From Aphrocallistes beatrix (lineage: Eukaryota; Porifera; Hexactinellida; Sceptrulophora; Aphrocallistidae), in NCBI GenBank assembly GCA_963281255.1, contig OY725503.1, positions 1,302,001 to 1,366,000 of the forward strand: a DNA stretch of 64,000 nt. The letters are read 5' to 3'. The position numbers and the translations under genes are program-made. The notes below the pieces were generated by a model. It was not told where the DNA came from. It searched no databases and saw only the letters and a list, made by a program, of their open reading frames with translations. Position 1 is the first letter of the stretch, and each line of letters begins with the position of its first letter. Below, piece by piece: positions 35,126 to 46,290 of this stretch.

Positions 35126-35685
35126 CAGTAAAACCTCTAAAAAGTGAACACCGTTTGGACCAGAAAAAAATGTTCACTTTTGAGAGGTGTTCACTTTTCG
35201 TGATTTATCATAAGTTAGTCTGTATTGTATGAAATTATGAATGACCAGATTTGTCTAAAGATATAATGTATAGGAGCAATTTGTTATGCTTTCAATGTTT
35301 AGATAAATGTGTGAAGTCCTGTTGCATGAAAAAATGCCCCCCCCCCCCCCCCCCCCATATTACATGAATATCCATGGTGGGGGCATTTTTTCATGCAACA
35401 GTCCTAAACAGAAAGAGGGCTTCTTATTTATGATGAATTCCTATCCAGAATTTACATTAATATTAACTCTAGCCTATTATCTAATGAAGCCACCGAATAT
35501 GTTCACTTTTTAGAGGTGATATCCAATGCAATTTGGTAAATTGGGACCAGATTAGATGTTCAAATTTCACTTTTCAGAGGTGTTCACAAGTTGGAGGTTA
35601 ATTAATATGTAACAGAATGGGGAAAATTTGGGACTGAGAAAAAGTGTTCACTTGTTAGAGATGTTCACTTTTGGAGGTTTTACTG
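35126..35685. mobile_element. Pogo-like MITE, 560 bp, TA target
   Basis: The ends are CAGTAAAACCTCTAAAAAGT and the inverted GGAGGTTTTACTG, with TA on each side. Internal GTTCACTTTT and AGAGGTGTTCAC phrases recur. It contains a further 79-bp hairpin insertion. Confidence 0.85.
35321..35399. mobile_element. 79-bp hairpin insertion with a poly-C tract
   Basis: The ends GTTGCATGAAAAAATGCCCC and their inverse flank a run of about 20 C and a short loop; AGTCCT is repeated on both sides. It sits inside the MITE at 35126-35685. Confidence 0.7.
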
Positions 35686-35922
35686 TATAAGATATATATC
35701 TGTATCGAATTGATTGAAGAAACTGCCAGGCACAGAAAGCTGATTTTTGGTATGTGGGGGTCTTTTGGCTATGGCTCCACTAAGTTCTGAGCTCAGACGA
35801 AAATGTCGACTCATCATGGAATTATGACGTCATTGTCACCTTTTTTTATAAATAGAAATTTCAGTTTTTCTACCATAACTCAGCCATATTAGGTGATAGG
35901 AGGCTGAAATTTTAATAGATTA

Positions 35923-36977
35923 CAAGCACGCTTCGCTTGCTTGCGCTGCGGGGCTTGCAGACACTGCGTGTCCGCAGAGTCGCCCTGCGGGCGCCTGGAG
36001 TCAATCAATCAAACATATTTTGGAATTTTTTTCCTTTAAATAAATATTGTAAACAAAGGTCAACGAATAATTTCTCATATGGATCCGAAATTATAATATT
36101 CAAAATCTACAGCACTAAAAACCCCATGTCAACCGTTGGAAGCTAGACTCTAGCCCATTTTTGTAATTTGTTTACTTTATGTATCTATTGTAAACAAAAG
36201 TAAACAAATTGATGATCAAGTTTACTCGAAAATATGATATTCGAAATCTACACCCCTGAAAACCCCATGTCAATCGTTTAAAGCAAGTTTTTAGCATATT
36301 TTTGAGATTTGTTTACTTTATGTATCTATTGTTAACAAAAGTAAACAAATTGATCATCAAATTTACTCGAAAATATGATATTCGAAATCTACACCCCTGA
36401 AAACCCCATGTCAACCGTTGAATGCAAGTTTCTAGCATATTTTTGAGATTTGTTTACTTTATGTATCTATTGTAAACAAAAGTAAACAAATAATTTATCA
36501 TATGGATCTGAAAATATGATATTCGAAATCTACACCCCTGAAAACCCCAAGTCACTCGTTGGAAGCTAGTCTCTAGCATATTTTTCAAAATTCATCAAAT
36601 GGTGTGAAAATATGTATATAAAGGTGTGAAAATATGCAGATAATCTTTTTTATTGCCATACACTATAATACATTTAAGATATCAAACATAAGTTGTGGCT
36701 TTGAAGTATTAATAACAATGACGATTGTAGTGTCGTACTTGTACAATGATTTCTATTGTGATAGCGTAGTCATTTATTTTGTATAGAAAAGATGCGAAAA
36801 ATTGTTTTCCATTTTTTTTTGCAGAGATGTGAAAATTTCGCTTAGATCTTAGAACTTAATCGTAGTCATATCATTTGACAAATACATGCCAATTTTCACA
36901 CCTCTATGACTTCCCAATTCTTCAATCAATTCGGACAAACACACAAAAAAAAAATCCTAGCATTTTAATATATAAGA
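35923..36977 (-). mobile_element. Helitron-like family 2 copy inside a family 1 copy
   Basis: The 3' end is at 35923 and the 5' TC end at 36977, between A and T of the host element (AATAGATTA / TGTACATTAAT). It carries four internal units of about 117 bp, one more than the copies at 20.3 and 34.4 kb. Confidence 0.75.
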
Positions 36978-37131
36978 TGTACATTAATATACCTCACATA
37001 CAGGGTGATTTTTTGAAAGTGTAACTTTTCAATTTGTGTATTATATTTATATTTTTTGTAATCCAATGGTTTCCTTTTCAAAGAATATTCCTTTTTTATG
37101 TACATTTTCTTTTTTAATTAAATAATAGATT

Positions 37132-38803
37132 TTGATTGCGATCCGGATGAGTAAAAGACAAATTAACTCAACCTTTAGTAAGCAAGAAGTAAAATTTATC
37201 ATTTTAGAATTCGGTCAAAATCCTTCTCCAACAGCAGTAAAAAGGAAATTTTGTCAGCGTTTTGCTATCACAGGACGAAATCGTCTTAAGTACAGATTGA
37301 CTCATTTCACTAGAGTGTATACAAACTTTCTCAAGTCACCTAAGAAGAAAAGAGGTAGGATTCTTGCCCCTGAACATGTCAATCAGGTTAGAATTCACTT
37401 TGAGGAAAACCAAGGGTCAATTCGAAAAGCGAGTCGGAAACTTAAGTTCAGCTATTCCAAAGTGCATAATATTCTTAGAAAAACATTAAAATGGAGGCCT
37501 TACCGTGTTCAAAGAGTTCATCCAATATCTGAACAGAGCATGACGAAATGGAAGGAGTTTTGTTCATGGGTGATGCAACAATCGCCAGAATTTTTCCAAA
37601 AAGTAATATTCAGTGACGAAAAATGGTTCGTACTTCAGCAATCACCTAATCAACAAAACGTTAGGATTTGGGCCCCTAGCAATCCAAATACAGTCGAACC
37701 TGCTATAACGGCCACTCTGTATAACGGTTACCTGTCTATAGCGGCCAACATTGAACAGTCCCGTCCGAAATTCCATAATATTGACCCTGTGTATAGCGGT
37801 CACCTGCTCAACGCGGCCAGCGGCCGCGTTGAGCAGGTGACCGCTATAATATACTGACCCAATATACTGATCCAAAAACTGTGTATAATATACTGACCCA
37901 AAAACTGTGTATAACGGCCATTATCTGTCTATAGTGGTCACTACCTGTCTATAACGACCATCACCTTTTTCACCTTTTATGTGTTTATGACAGAACCTGT
38001 TACGAATGATAAACAAGTTTCACTATATTACTTCAAGTAATAGATTTCTAAAAGCTTGATATTCATTTCACTACGTTGATACCTTTTGGGGATTAAGACA
38101 ATCACCTGTATATAACGGCCACCTGTGTATAACGGCCAATTTTGTCCAGTCCCTTGGGTGGCCGTTATATACAGGTTCCACTGTATTTCTGTGGCCTCTA
38201 AGAGGCTTCATGGGGAGAAAATAATGTGTTGGGCAGGCTTTGTGGGTGGAAAAATGCTCAAAATCCATTGGTTTATCGATACAAAGGGAAAAACAGTTTC
38301 TGTGAATGGAGAGTCTTATCTTAAAATGCTCAAGGAAGTGCTTTGGCCTCAAATTCGGTATTCTGCGACACGTAAGGGATTCTGGTTTCAACAAGATGGT
38401 GCTAGACCTCATACATGCAGAACAGTTTTGGATTTTCTGCGAGAAAAGTTTCATGGAAGAATTCTATCAAATTTAACTGATAGAATTTGGCCACCATATT
38501 CACCTGATTTAAACCCTCGACTATTTTTTCTGGGGCTATGCAAACGAAAAAGTGTTTGAAAAGCAACCCAAGAGCATTAATGAATTAAGACAAGTAATTG
38601 AAGATACAGCGAATAATATGGACTCAAAGGTGTTGCATAAAGTTGTGGAAAATTTTATAAAAAGAGCGGAAACATGTGTGAAGTATGGAGGTGGTCACTT
38701 TGAGCACCACTTGCTTAAATATTTAGGATTTGGTTATAAAAGTAAATTTACATATATTAAGATGGATAATAGAGTAGTAGCAAGCTTCAAATTTGTGAAT
38801 TAA
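37132..38803 (+). pseudogene. Mariner-type transposase, broken by MITE and frameshift
   Basis: The first part (to 37690) has an N-terminal helix-turn-helix (FSKQEVKFIILEFGQ, DUF4817-like), a second one (SIRKASRKLKFSYSKVHNIL) and the first catalytic Asp in IFSDEKWF. A 493-bp MITE then splits the gene. The second part (38184 on) is in frame with the first once the MITE and one TA are set aside; it has WFQQDGARPHTC (second Asp) and WPPYSPDLNP. A one-base loss near 38519 shifts the frame, after which DYFFWGYANEKVFEKQ (third Asp) continues to the end. The spacing fits a DD34D enzyme. It cuts and pastes DNA at TA; this copy is inactive. Confidence 0.9.
37691..38183. mobile_element. Pogo-like MITE inside the mariner transposase, 493 bp
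   Basis: CAGTCGAACCTGCTATAACG and the inverted TACAGGTTCCACTG form the ends, with TA duplicated in the codon region. Same family as 4974-5409. The centre has a short perfect palindrome around GCGGCCGC. Confidence 0.9.
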
Positions 38804-39072
38804 TTCTGTTAAGAAAAAAGTTACACTTTCAAAAAATCACCCTGTATGATGTAAGAATCATCAAAAAATGATAATTCATCACTTTGTTATGACGTCTTCA
38901 TTACACATCAAAATTTTAAAATTGACAAATTTGGTGATTTTTCGTGCGATATCGAATATAACAGTAAGACAGATATATTTAGAGATGTTATTTCCCTTAT
39001 AATTAACCAAAGTGACCCCAGGCGGCCGCAGTGTCCGCCAGCCGCGCAGCGCAAGCAAGCGAAGCGCGCTTG

Positions 39073-40005
39073 TATGCTAATAACTCAACTATTCACATTA
39101 TTACTTTTAAAATGTGAAAATCGGATTCCACTTATTTATATCCCTAGATTAGTTGTTGAAAATTTGCTTTTAAATAAAATGTTTCTAAAGGTGTGAAAAT
39201 ATGTATACAGTAGAACGTCAGTGACTACTAACTAAAATATACTAAAAATATAAATGATGCATCCTTGACTTGAGAATTGAAAGTACTACACTGCCATCAT
39301 TTTATATACTTTTGATGATATACATAGATCAATATGTATTTTATCCATATTCATCATTATGACTACTTAGTGCTACTGACCAACTTTTATGTGAAAATCG
39401 GATTCGACATGGTGAAATACCCTACATTAGTCATTGAGATCATACTTATATCTTTAAACAAAGCTTTGCAGTGGTGGTGTTAAAATATGAATAAATACTT
39501 ACATACATACATACATACATACATACGGACGGAAGAGATACTCCGTCCATGGCATAAGGGCATCTCCCTATAGGAGCTGCACTAAAAAGATTTTCAAATC
39601 GGACAATCCCTTCAAAAGTTGTGACTCAACAGCACGGACGATATCTTCCCCCTTTATCGGCCCTCTGCAATATCATAACAGTAAAACTACGTGTTAGGGC
39701 TATCCATGATAATACTGCATTCAAGCTAAAAACATAATTTTGTAGGTTTTAGAACCAGATATTTCCGCAACCAGGAATTCAATAAATGACACAGCTTACT
39801 GATTTGGAATATAATAACCTTGTGCATAGCTAGTCTAGATTATACCTCTTGGTCTCTGGGCTAGCCTTATACCCAGGGGTACAATCTAAGCTAGTCCAGG
39901 TTATACCTAGATTAACCCCCAGGGTATATTCTAGGCTAGGCCACATTATACTCTGGAGTATAAGCTAGCTCAGATCATACTATTTGTTCTAAATTATCTA
40001 AATTA
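39073..40005. other. No gene; microsatellite and short repeats
   Basis: A (TACA)n run lies at 39499-39526, followed by ACTCCGTCCATGGCATAAGG, a phrase related to 63485-63530. At 39840-39965 imperfect units around CTAGCCTAGATTATACTC recur and are related to 43105-43215. Confidence 0.5.
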
Positions 40006-41655
40006 CAGGGTGATCCAAGAGTTCTGCAACAAAATTTGCAGAAGTATTATACTCACACAAGTGGATCTAACATCCGACATTTCGTTTTACTTGAAAATTA
40101 AAAGGCTGTATTTCCGAATATGTTTGCCAAGGTGGATCATAACTTTTTGTGTGGTTAGAAAAAAGAGAAAAATCAAAAGAAAAAAATCTCGAATGCTAGG
40201 TACATTCTATGATTATTCATAGTCTACTCTAATAATGCCTCACAGTAGACTGAAAATTATGGACTAGAGATGAAGTAGTAGCCGAATGGATTAATACACG
40301 ATTAGCCTAAAATCGTTAACCATGCATAATAGGCATTAAGAATGTATTACCAGCATATATGAACCTGGTATCAAAGTGCATATATCCGTTGGAAAAATTT
40401 CGATTAGTCATCATATCATTGCGCAACAGGTCATTTTAAGCACGATTTTGGCAATTTTCTAAGCTGTTTTGACCCTATTTCTAAATGGTATTAAGGTGTG
40501 ATTTTTGTGTAGAACCAAGATTAGTACAAGTTGATTTGAAGAATTTAGAATTTTTCAATGGAATGTTGTTACATTCCTGCGTTGCTATGGTAAAGCATTT
40601 TGGTCAGTTTGGGCCATTTCGTGCAAACTGTAGTAACTAGATCTTCAAATTTGATCGTGTTTGATAGGTAATGGACTACTTCCTATTAGATGATAATACA
40701 ACTTGAAGTTCTAAATTCAACGAGTTTTGAGTTATGGGTTGATTTTAAGATTGTGACCAAAACACTAAATTGTCGCATAACTCTATAGTCTGTGAATTTA
40801 GAAGTTTCAATTGTATTATTACCTAATAGGAAGTAGCCAATTGCCTATCGAATACGATCAAATTTGAAGACCTAGTTCTTACAGTTTGCAGGATATGGCT
40901 CAAACTGACCAAAACGCTTTACCATAGCAACGTAGGAATGTAGCAACATTCCATTGAAAAATTCTAAATTTTTCAAATCAACTCACACAAATCTTAGTTC
41001 TACACAAAAATTCTACCTTAATAACATTTAGAAGTAGGCTTAAAAGAGCTTAGAAAATTGCCAAAATGATATGATGACTAATCGAAATTTTGACAACGAA
41101 TATATGTACTTTGATGCCATGTTTATATATGCTGGTAATACATTATTAATGCCTATCGTACATGGTTAACGATTTTAGGCTAATCGTGTATTAATCCATT
41201 CGGCTATTACCGCATCCTTGGTTATTTTACCTTGAGGCATTATTAGAGTAGGATATGGATTATTCTATAATTATACTTTTTTGATTGTTATCATCATTAA
41301 GAACAATTGTTGTTCTTATTGATGATTACCGGTATATAAACCAAAAGAAATAATCATATTTTAGTATTTTGAATTAATAATTGACTATAGGAAAATATAC
41401 ATATACGTATTTAATCAGTTGAAAAAAGTTATTTTCGAACTTGACATTTTTGAGATCAGATTAATTATTGGAGTCCCGGGTATATAATATTTCAAAAATT
41501 TGTATAAAAAATATTTTGCGTAATGAATAGTGTTCATTTCTAAAACAGAATGGTGGTAGATTCCATAGATGCAAACCGATTCAAAGTCAAACTAAATTAC
41601 CATAGTCAAATCAATGAAGTAAAAATTATTGTTGCAGAACTTTTGGATCACCTTG
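40006..41655. mobile_element. Mariner-end MITE carrying a long-inverted-repeat element
   Basis: The ends CAGGGTGATCCAAGAGTTCT and the inverse of GGATCACCTTG match over about 25 bp, after TA on the left and before TG on the right. Inside is the complete element at 40218-41257. No transposase. Confidence 0.7.
40218..41257. mobile_element. Long-inverted-repeat element, 1,040 bp, 7-bp duplication
   Basis: Flanked by GATTATT (40211-40217, 41258-41264). Arms of about 500 bp pair closely, with TCTAATAATGCCTCACAGTA outermost and GGAATGTTGTTACATTCC-like sequence inside. It is a close relative of 17807-18878. No protein-coding frame. Confidence 0.8.
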
Positions 41656-42084
41656 TGGTTTAAATTAGATATGCTTGGTATATTCTGGGCAACTCAAAAT
41701 ATACCCCAGCTTTAAAAATTAATTCCCTAGCTTACATATTGTAGAGAGAAGTTCAGAGATAGTTTTGAGAACTTGTTTTAGTACTTGTTTTAGAATTTCG
41801 AATTAACTTTTATTTATGGAATAAATACAAGATAAACATTAGACTTTCGAATGCATCTTTTATATACGAAGCGTTATTAATTATTTGAGCCCACTTAATA
41901 TGACTTTTTGTTAATTATTAAATAAGCTCAATGTGCCAATTTAGCATATTCAATAAGATTTATATTAAGTAAGAGCTAATCATAAAACGCCCCTAAAGCC
42001 CCATCACTCAATAATTGCATTAACCGTTGCTGCTATACGTATAGTAGTGGGGTTAAAACAAGCAGCATAATATTTAAATGATTA
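41656..42084. other. No gene seen
   Basis: AT-rich sequence between two element insertions; nothing recognised. Confidence 0.5.
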
Positions 42085-42624
42085 CAAGCGCGCTTCGCTT
42101 GCTTGCGCTGCGCGGCTAGCGGACACTTTGCGTCCGCCGGAGGCGCCCTTTGGGCGCCTGGGGTCACATTGATTAATTATAAGGGAAATGACATCTCTAA
42201 ATACGTCTGTCCTACTGTTATAATCGATATCGCACGAAAAATCAACAAAATTATCAAGTTTTTAAATTTTGATGAGTAATGATGACGTCATAACAAAGTG
42301 ATGAGTCATCATTTTTGATGATAGTCGCATCATATGTGAGGTATGTTAGTATACAGATTCTATTAAAATTTCAGCCTTCTATCTCCTATAATGGCTGAGT
42401 TATGATCGAATAACTGTATTGCTTAACTTTTAAAAATGTGACAATGACGTCATAATTCCATGATGAGTGGACATTTTCGTCTGAGCTCAGAACTTACTGG
42501 AGCCATAGCCAAAAGACTCCCATATGCCAAAAGTCAGCTTTCTGTGACTAGCAATTTCTTCAATCAATTCGTTACAGATATAGATATATATAAATATACA
42601 TTAATCGAGTTTTAATAGTAAGGA
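42085..42624 (-). mobile_element. Helitron-like family 1 copy, 540 bp, uninterrupted
   Basis: CAAGCGCGCTTCGC at 42085 to AATAGTAAGGA at 42624, between A and T. This is the cleanest full-length family 1 copy: 5' TC end, TA run, core with CTGTAACGAATTG, and GC-rich 3' hairpin. It has no coding capacity. Confidence 0.8.
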
Positions 42625-42654
42625 TACTTGTATTCTATTAAGCAAATTACAATA

Positions 42655-43035
42655 CAGTACACACTCGCTAGTTCGTACCCTCGCTAATCCGAACAGCGAG
42701 GGTTCGGATTAACGAGGGCTCAGATTAACGAGGGCTCAGATTAACGAGGGTTCGGATTAGCGAGGGTTCCGATTAACCTAACTATCCTCCACGAACTAAG
42801 GGAACTGGCGGCGAAAAAGAGGATAAGCAGTCTAAAGCAAATGAACTTGAATAACTTTTTCTCGTCTTAATGCATTACATTATCATAACATTATGTATAG
42901 CAATGAAACATATAACCGTATATCTCAATATTCTGGGTTATAAAATAAGCACTTCACTAATCGGAACAAATTCAGTAATCAGAATGATTTTTTTCCCCTT
43001 GGTACAGGGCTGTTCGGATTAGCGAGGGTGTACTG
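42655..43035. mobile_element. Pogo-like MITE, 381 bp, TA target
   Basis: The ends are CAGTACACACTCGC and GCGAGGGTGTACTG, flanked by TA. The left part has four tandem GATTAACGAGGG-type phrases. Confidence 0.85.
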
Positions 43036-43456
43036 TACCAAAATTACCAGTTTCAGTTTAGAATTGAGGGATCAAAGACTGTATAAGAGTCAGTATTTTT
43101 AGGGATATAATTTTAGGCTAGACCAGATTATACTCGGGAATAATGAGCTAGCACAGAATATTATGCCGGGTACTAAACTGAACTAGCTTAGAATATACTT
43201 ACCGAGGGGTATATTATGGGCTGTTACACCAGGAATAGCTGGCTGCGTCCCCGATACTCCACGGGCTCTATTCAACAAGCACTTTCCCTAGCAAATCAAT
43301 CACATAAATGCACACAATAAATAATATATCCATAAAATGCACAATTCACACACTAATTTCACTAAATATATCAAGGTCGAAGTCTCCCGATAAGCGGAGT
43401 CACCTATATAATATAATAATATAACGAAGAGTAAAGTATAGCAGGACAAAAATAAA
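43036..43456. other. 3' flank of TPR gene copy 1
   Basis: From about 43315 to 43456 the sequence matches 57290-57413 downstream of copy 2, including TCAAGGTCGAAGTCTCCCGA and TAAGCGGAGTCACCTATA. Before that lie CTAGCTTAGAATATACTTACC-like units (43105-43215) related to 39840-39965. Confidence 0.6.
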
Positions 43457-45070
43457 CTAACAACACAATTTCGTTGCGCACAGACAGGAAGCTCCAACTT
43501 TTACGTCAGCAAAGGCGCTTGCTTGTTGAAACTTTGAAAGAACCAATTCCGCCTCTTCCACTTTTTGTTGCTGCTTCAAGGCCTGATGCAGTCCTAACAA
43601 GGACCACATGTTGTCCTTGTATTGAGAGAGATCTTCTCGATACACAACCTCCGCCTCGACAGCTTCCCCTTGCTCTAGGAGTAATGCACCCAGCACATGT
43701 CTAGTCGGCATCATCCAGGACCAAGGTTCATCATAGAGTAATCCAGAATCCCGTTTCACAGCTATACAAAGATGTTCAAAAGCTTCTTTGAAGTTTCCCT
43801 TGTGATACTCAATCTCGCCATTCATCACGGCCTCAGCTACATCCAGGATTCCTTTCCCAGGCTGTTCTGGGTCATACATAAAATTATTCATCAGATAACG
43901 CTTGGAGAGTGATTTATCTTTGAGAGCATTGTAGAACAGGGTTCGTTCAACATCTGCTTCTACAAGTCTTCCTAGAGCAGCGAATGCCACCGCACGGGCA
44001 TACCGTGCAAATGCTTCAGAGGTAGGATACACCTCTTTATCTTCACAAATCGGCAAATTGATAATGTCTTCCCAACGCCCGAATCGAACGAACACATGCC
44101 AGTGAAAAGAGGCAAAAGGCTCAAAAAACATCCGACCAACTGGTAAATCACCTAACTTGAGAGTGATAACTTCAGGTTCGAGCTGTAGTCGAGATGCTTT
44201 TGCATACTTTAACGCAGTTGAAAACTGTCCATTAAACATTGCAGCCCATACAACAAATTGATAATTATGCATTCGATAAACTTTATAGAAATCATCCTTT
44301 TTATCTTTCGTCAGAATATACTTCTCATCAGACTCAATAGCAAGTTTGTTTGCTTCAATAGCTTCGTTGTATTGCCCCACCCACATATCTATATGACTGG
44401 GCATGTGAATAAGATGGCCATAATCCTTGACGGTATTCCTCAATACATCTGCTGCCTGCAGAGCTGCCATTGGTTTATCTGACAACTCCATCGTGTGGAT
44501 ATAGAAGTGGCAGAGAGCCAGATGTGTCGGAGATAATTTAAAAGCCTTTTCAAAAACTAGAAGCAGTTCTTCCGTCTCAGGGAATGCAGGTTTGATATCG
44601 GGAGGAGGCGTCCACAACTTCCATGGGTATAGGTTCATCAAAGACTCAGCAAAAAAAGTGGCAACTCCGACGTCACCATCACCGAACTTCTGATACACCA
44701 GGCGCATGGCATTAGCATAATTTCTATTCAAGGTATCCATTGGTATCGAACCGGGAGGGGAACAAAATCGAAGCACTTGCGCCTCGATCAGTGCAGTTTC
44801 CCAGCCAGAGAGAGACACGTCCTTAGTCATGTTCAGTGCTATTTGGGATTCATTCCAGCCTTCAGCATAGTCGAATCCATCGGCATTATTATAATTGCAG
44901 GCATTGCAGTAAGCAATAAAGAAATGTGCCATCGGACAAAGTTTATCAAAGGTCAATGCCTTCTGAAAGGTAACAATGGCATGCTCGTGATTGAAGTTGA
45001 ATAAGTGTAGGACACCTTCATCAATGAGTTCTGAGCAGTGAAGAGAGGTGGTAGTCACCTTGCTTAACAT
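43457..45070 (-). CDS. TPR protein, copy 1, intronless
   Basis: I start the protein at the ATG at 45070 (MLSKVTTT); the frame is open eight codons further, but only from a GTG. The 537-residue product is helical repeats throughout. Marks of a family found in bacteria, protists and some animals are FDKLCPMAHFFIAYCN, MTKDVSLSGWETALIEA, LCHFYIHTMELSDKPMAALQ and HLIHMPSHIDMWVGQYNEAI. The biochemical role is unknown; TPR folds bind peptides. The C-terminus ends in a cysteine-rich tail (CLCATKLCC). Copy 2 at 57.4 kb is nearly identical at the C-terminal third and more different in the middle. A splice-acceptor-like TTTTATAG lies just before the ATG in both copies, suggesting a 5'-UTR intron or trans-splicing. 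Confidence 0.85.
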   Translation of the reverse strand: MLSKVTTTSLHCSELIDEGVLHLFNFNHEHAIVTFQKALTFDKLCPMAHFFIAYCNACNYNNADGFDYAEGWNESQIALNMTKDVSLSGWETALIEAQVLRFCSPPGSIPMDTLNRNYANAMRLVYQKFGDGDVGVATFFAESLMNLYPWKLWTPPPDIKPAFPETEELLLVFEKAFKLSPTHLALCHFYIHTMELSDKPMAALQAADVLRNTVKDYGHLIHMPSHIDMWVGQYNEAIEANKLAIESDEKYILTKDKKDDFYKVYRMHNYQFVVWAAMFNGQFSTALKYAKASRLQLEPEVITLKLGDLPVGRMFFEPFASFHWHVFVRFGRWEDIINLPICEDKEVYPTSEAFARYARAVAFAALGRLVEADVERTLFYNALKDKSLSKRYLMNNFMYDPEQPGKGILDVAEAVMNGEIEYHKGNFKEAFEHLCIAVKRDSGLLYDEPWSWMMPTRHVLGALLLEQGEAVEAEVVYREDLSQYKDNMWSLLGLHQALKQQQKVEEAELVLSKFQQASAFADVKVGASCLCATKLCC

Positions 45071-45228
45071 TGTTGTGAAACCTATAAAATCCACAATGTG
45101 AAATTATATCCTCTTTTGGCGGGAACACTGCATTTGTCAGAATTTCCTTCAGAGTTTCCCTCCCCTTTGTTAAAATTATTGGGGGGCGAGCCATTTCTTG
45201 GCTCTCCCGTCATTATAATTATACTTGG
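45071..45228. other. 5' flank shared with TPR copy 2
   Basis: AAATCCACAATGTGAAATTA and CCCCTTTGTTAAAATTATTG are matched upstream of copy 2 (59041-59220), with indels in between. The presumed promoter lies here; no core motif is certain. Confidence 0.5.
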
Positions 45229-45607
45229 GCATTCAAAAAGTTTTCATTTCAAATCTGTATCTCAAATGATAGTAAAAATAGGATATTTTCGACTTGTCCA
45301 TTGTATTCCTTAGGAGATCAGCTTCCAATTTGTATATTGGTTTATTTTAAAAGAACATTTATTGTGGTTCCTACGGTACATTAGATTTTTGTACATCGGT
45401 TTAAGGTAGCCCCTTTGAACGTGATTTTGGGGTTCCCTTTGATATATTTCAGGTCTGAGAAAATTTAGATTAAAACTGATCCGGGGCCGGGATCCCAATA
45501 TATAAATTGGGAGCTGATCCCATAAGGAATACAATGGATAAATCGAAAATATCCTATTTTCACTATCATTTGAGATACAGATATGGGATGAGAACTTTTT
45601 GAATGCC
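45229..45607. mobile_element. Fold-back element upstream of TPR copy 1
   Basis: Inverted arms of about 100 bp open with GCATTCAAAAAGTT and include AGATACAGAT and CCTATTTTCACTATCATTTG-type sequence, closing in CTTTTTGAATGC. It splits the upstream region that copy 2 has without this insertion. Confidence 0.7.
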
Positions 45608-45889
45608 TTAAGTATTAAAATAATTATGAAACTATCAACAACTTTAAGCATGAAAATTTCACAAATATTCTCTCTGCAACTAACGATATACGAGTGTCAT
45701 CGAAATATGATTCGATCAACAAACAGCAGATAAGGTATTTAATCAACACAATCACTGGTAATAATTTAACCTTAACGGATTTACAGCATGGAGAAAATAG
45801 AAGAAATTTCGCTCTGAATTGTAAAATTTGTATGGTACTACTTACAAGTAGTTTTGTATAATTTTTGTTCCATTATATGTTGGAAATAT
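45608..45889. other. Duplicated upstream region, second part
   Basis: AATTATGAAACTAT, TAAGCATGAAAATTTCACAAA and GAGTGTCATCGAAATAT recur in order at 59685-59775 upstream of TPR copy 2. No gene. Confidence 0.5.
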
Positions 45890-46290
45890 TTGTAACAAAA
45901 TTTGTTTCAGTGGTAAATAAACGAGGGAAGCAACCTAAGTAACATACTAAATCCCTTTGGTGGGACATCCCTTAAACATCACTTTAACTCCCACTTTCGG
46001 GTACATTTTGAAGATGTTAAAATCCATGACTTTACAGTTTTAAAATCGGAATGTGTCAGGAATGTAACAACGTCCCATTCACAAATTTTATCCTAACCCT
46101 ATCGAGTGACTCCTTGTTCGACTCCGCTAAGCGATCTGGGTATAGCTATGCTTATATATCGATCCTTTAGACTGTCTTTAACACGATTTATCGAGAAAAA
46201 CTTTACGTCATTCGCTAATGCTTGGGATATCTGAATACGCTATGTGTTGTAATTTTCACTTTCTCCTGCTAATTTTTAAGAGTCCAGCCA
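45890..46290 (+). repeat. Left arm of a 5.4-kb inverted repeat
   Basis: Phrases TTTCAGTGGTAAATAAACGA, CACTTTAACTCCCACTTT, TAACACGATTTATCGA and GGGATATCTGAATACGCTATG all recur in inverted order at 51330-50870. The arms are diverged but collinear. A 110-bp stretch near 46050-46165 has no partner. Confidence 0.65.

Larger units (their letters stand above)
34351..35692 (-). mobile_element. Helitron-like family 2 copy with nested MITE
   Basis: The 3' end CAAGCGCGCTTCGC is at 34351 and the 5' TC end at 35692, followed by T. Three internal units of about 117 bp are present. A TA-flanked MITE (35126-35685) is inserted only a few bases from the 5' terminus. Confidence 0.75.
37001..38844 (+). mobile_element. 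Tc1/mariner element with matching terminal repeats
   Basis: The inverted ends CAGGGTGATTTTTTGAAAGT and their complement are identical over about 30 bp, flanked by TA (36999-37000, 38845-38846). The target lies in the Helitron-like sequence ACCTCACATATGATG, whose empty form is seen near 53690. One transposase gene fills the element. Confidence 0.92.
35693..39072 (+). mobile_element. Helitron-like family 1 copy, 5'-truncated, heavily nested
   Basis: From CTGTATCGAATTGATTG the sequence follows other family 1 copies to the CTTG end at 39072, once two insertions are set aside: a family 2 copy (35923-36977) and a mariner element (37001-38844). The normal TCCTTAC start is missing; the copy begins in a TA run next to the 34351-35692 element. 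Confidence 0.7.

Noticed and set aside
43457..45094. Start of TPR copy 1 at 45094 (and of copy 2 at 59048)
   Set aside because: The codon there is GTG, not ATG. The first ATG in frame is at 45070 (59024 in copy 2), so I use that.
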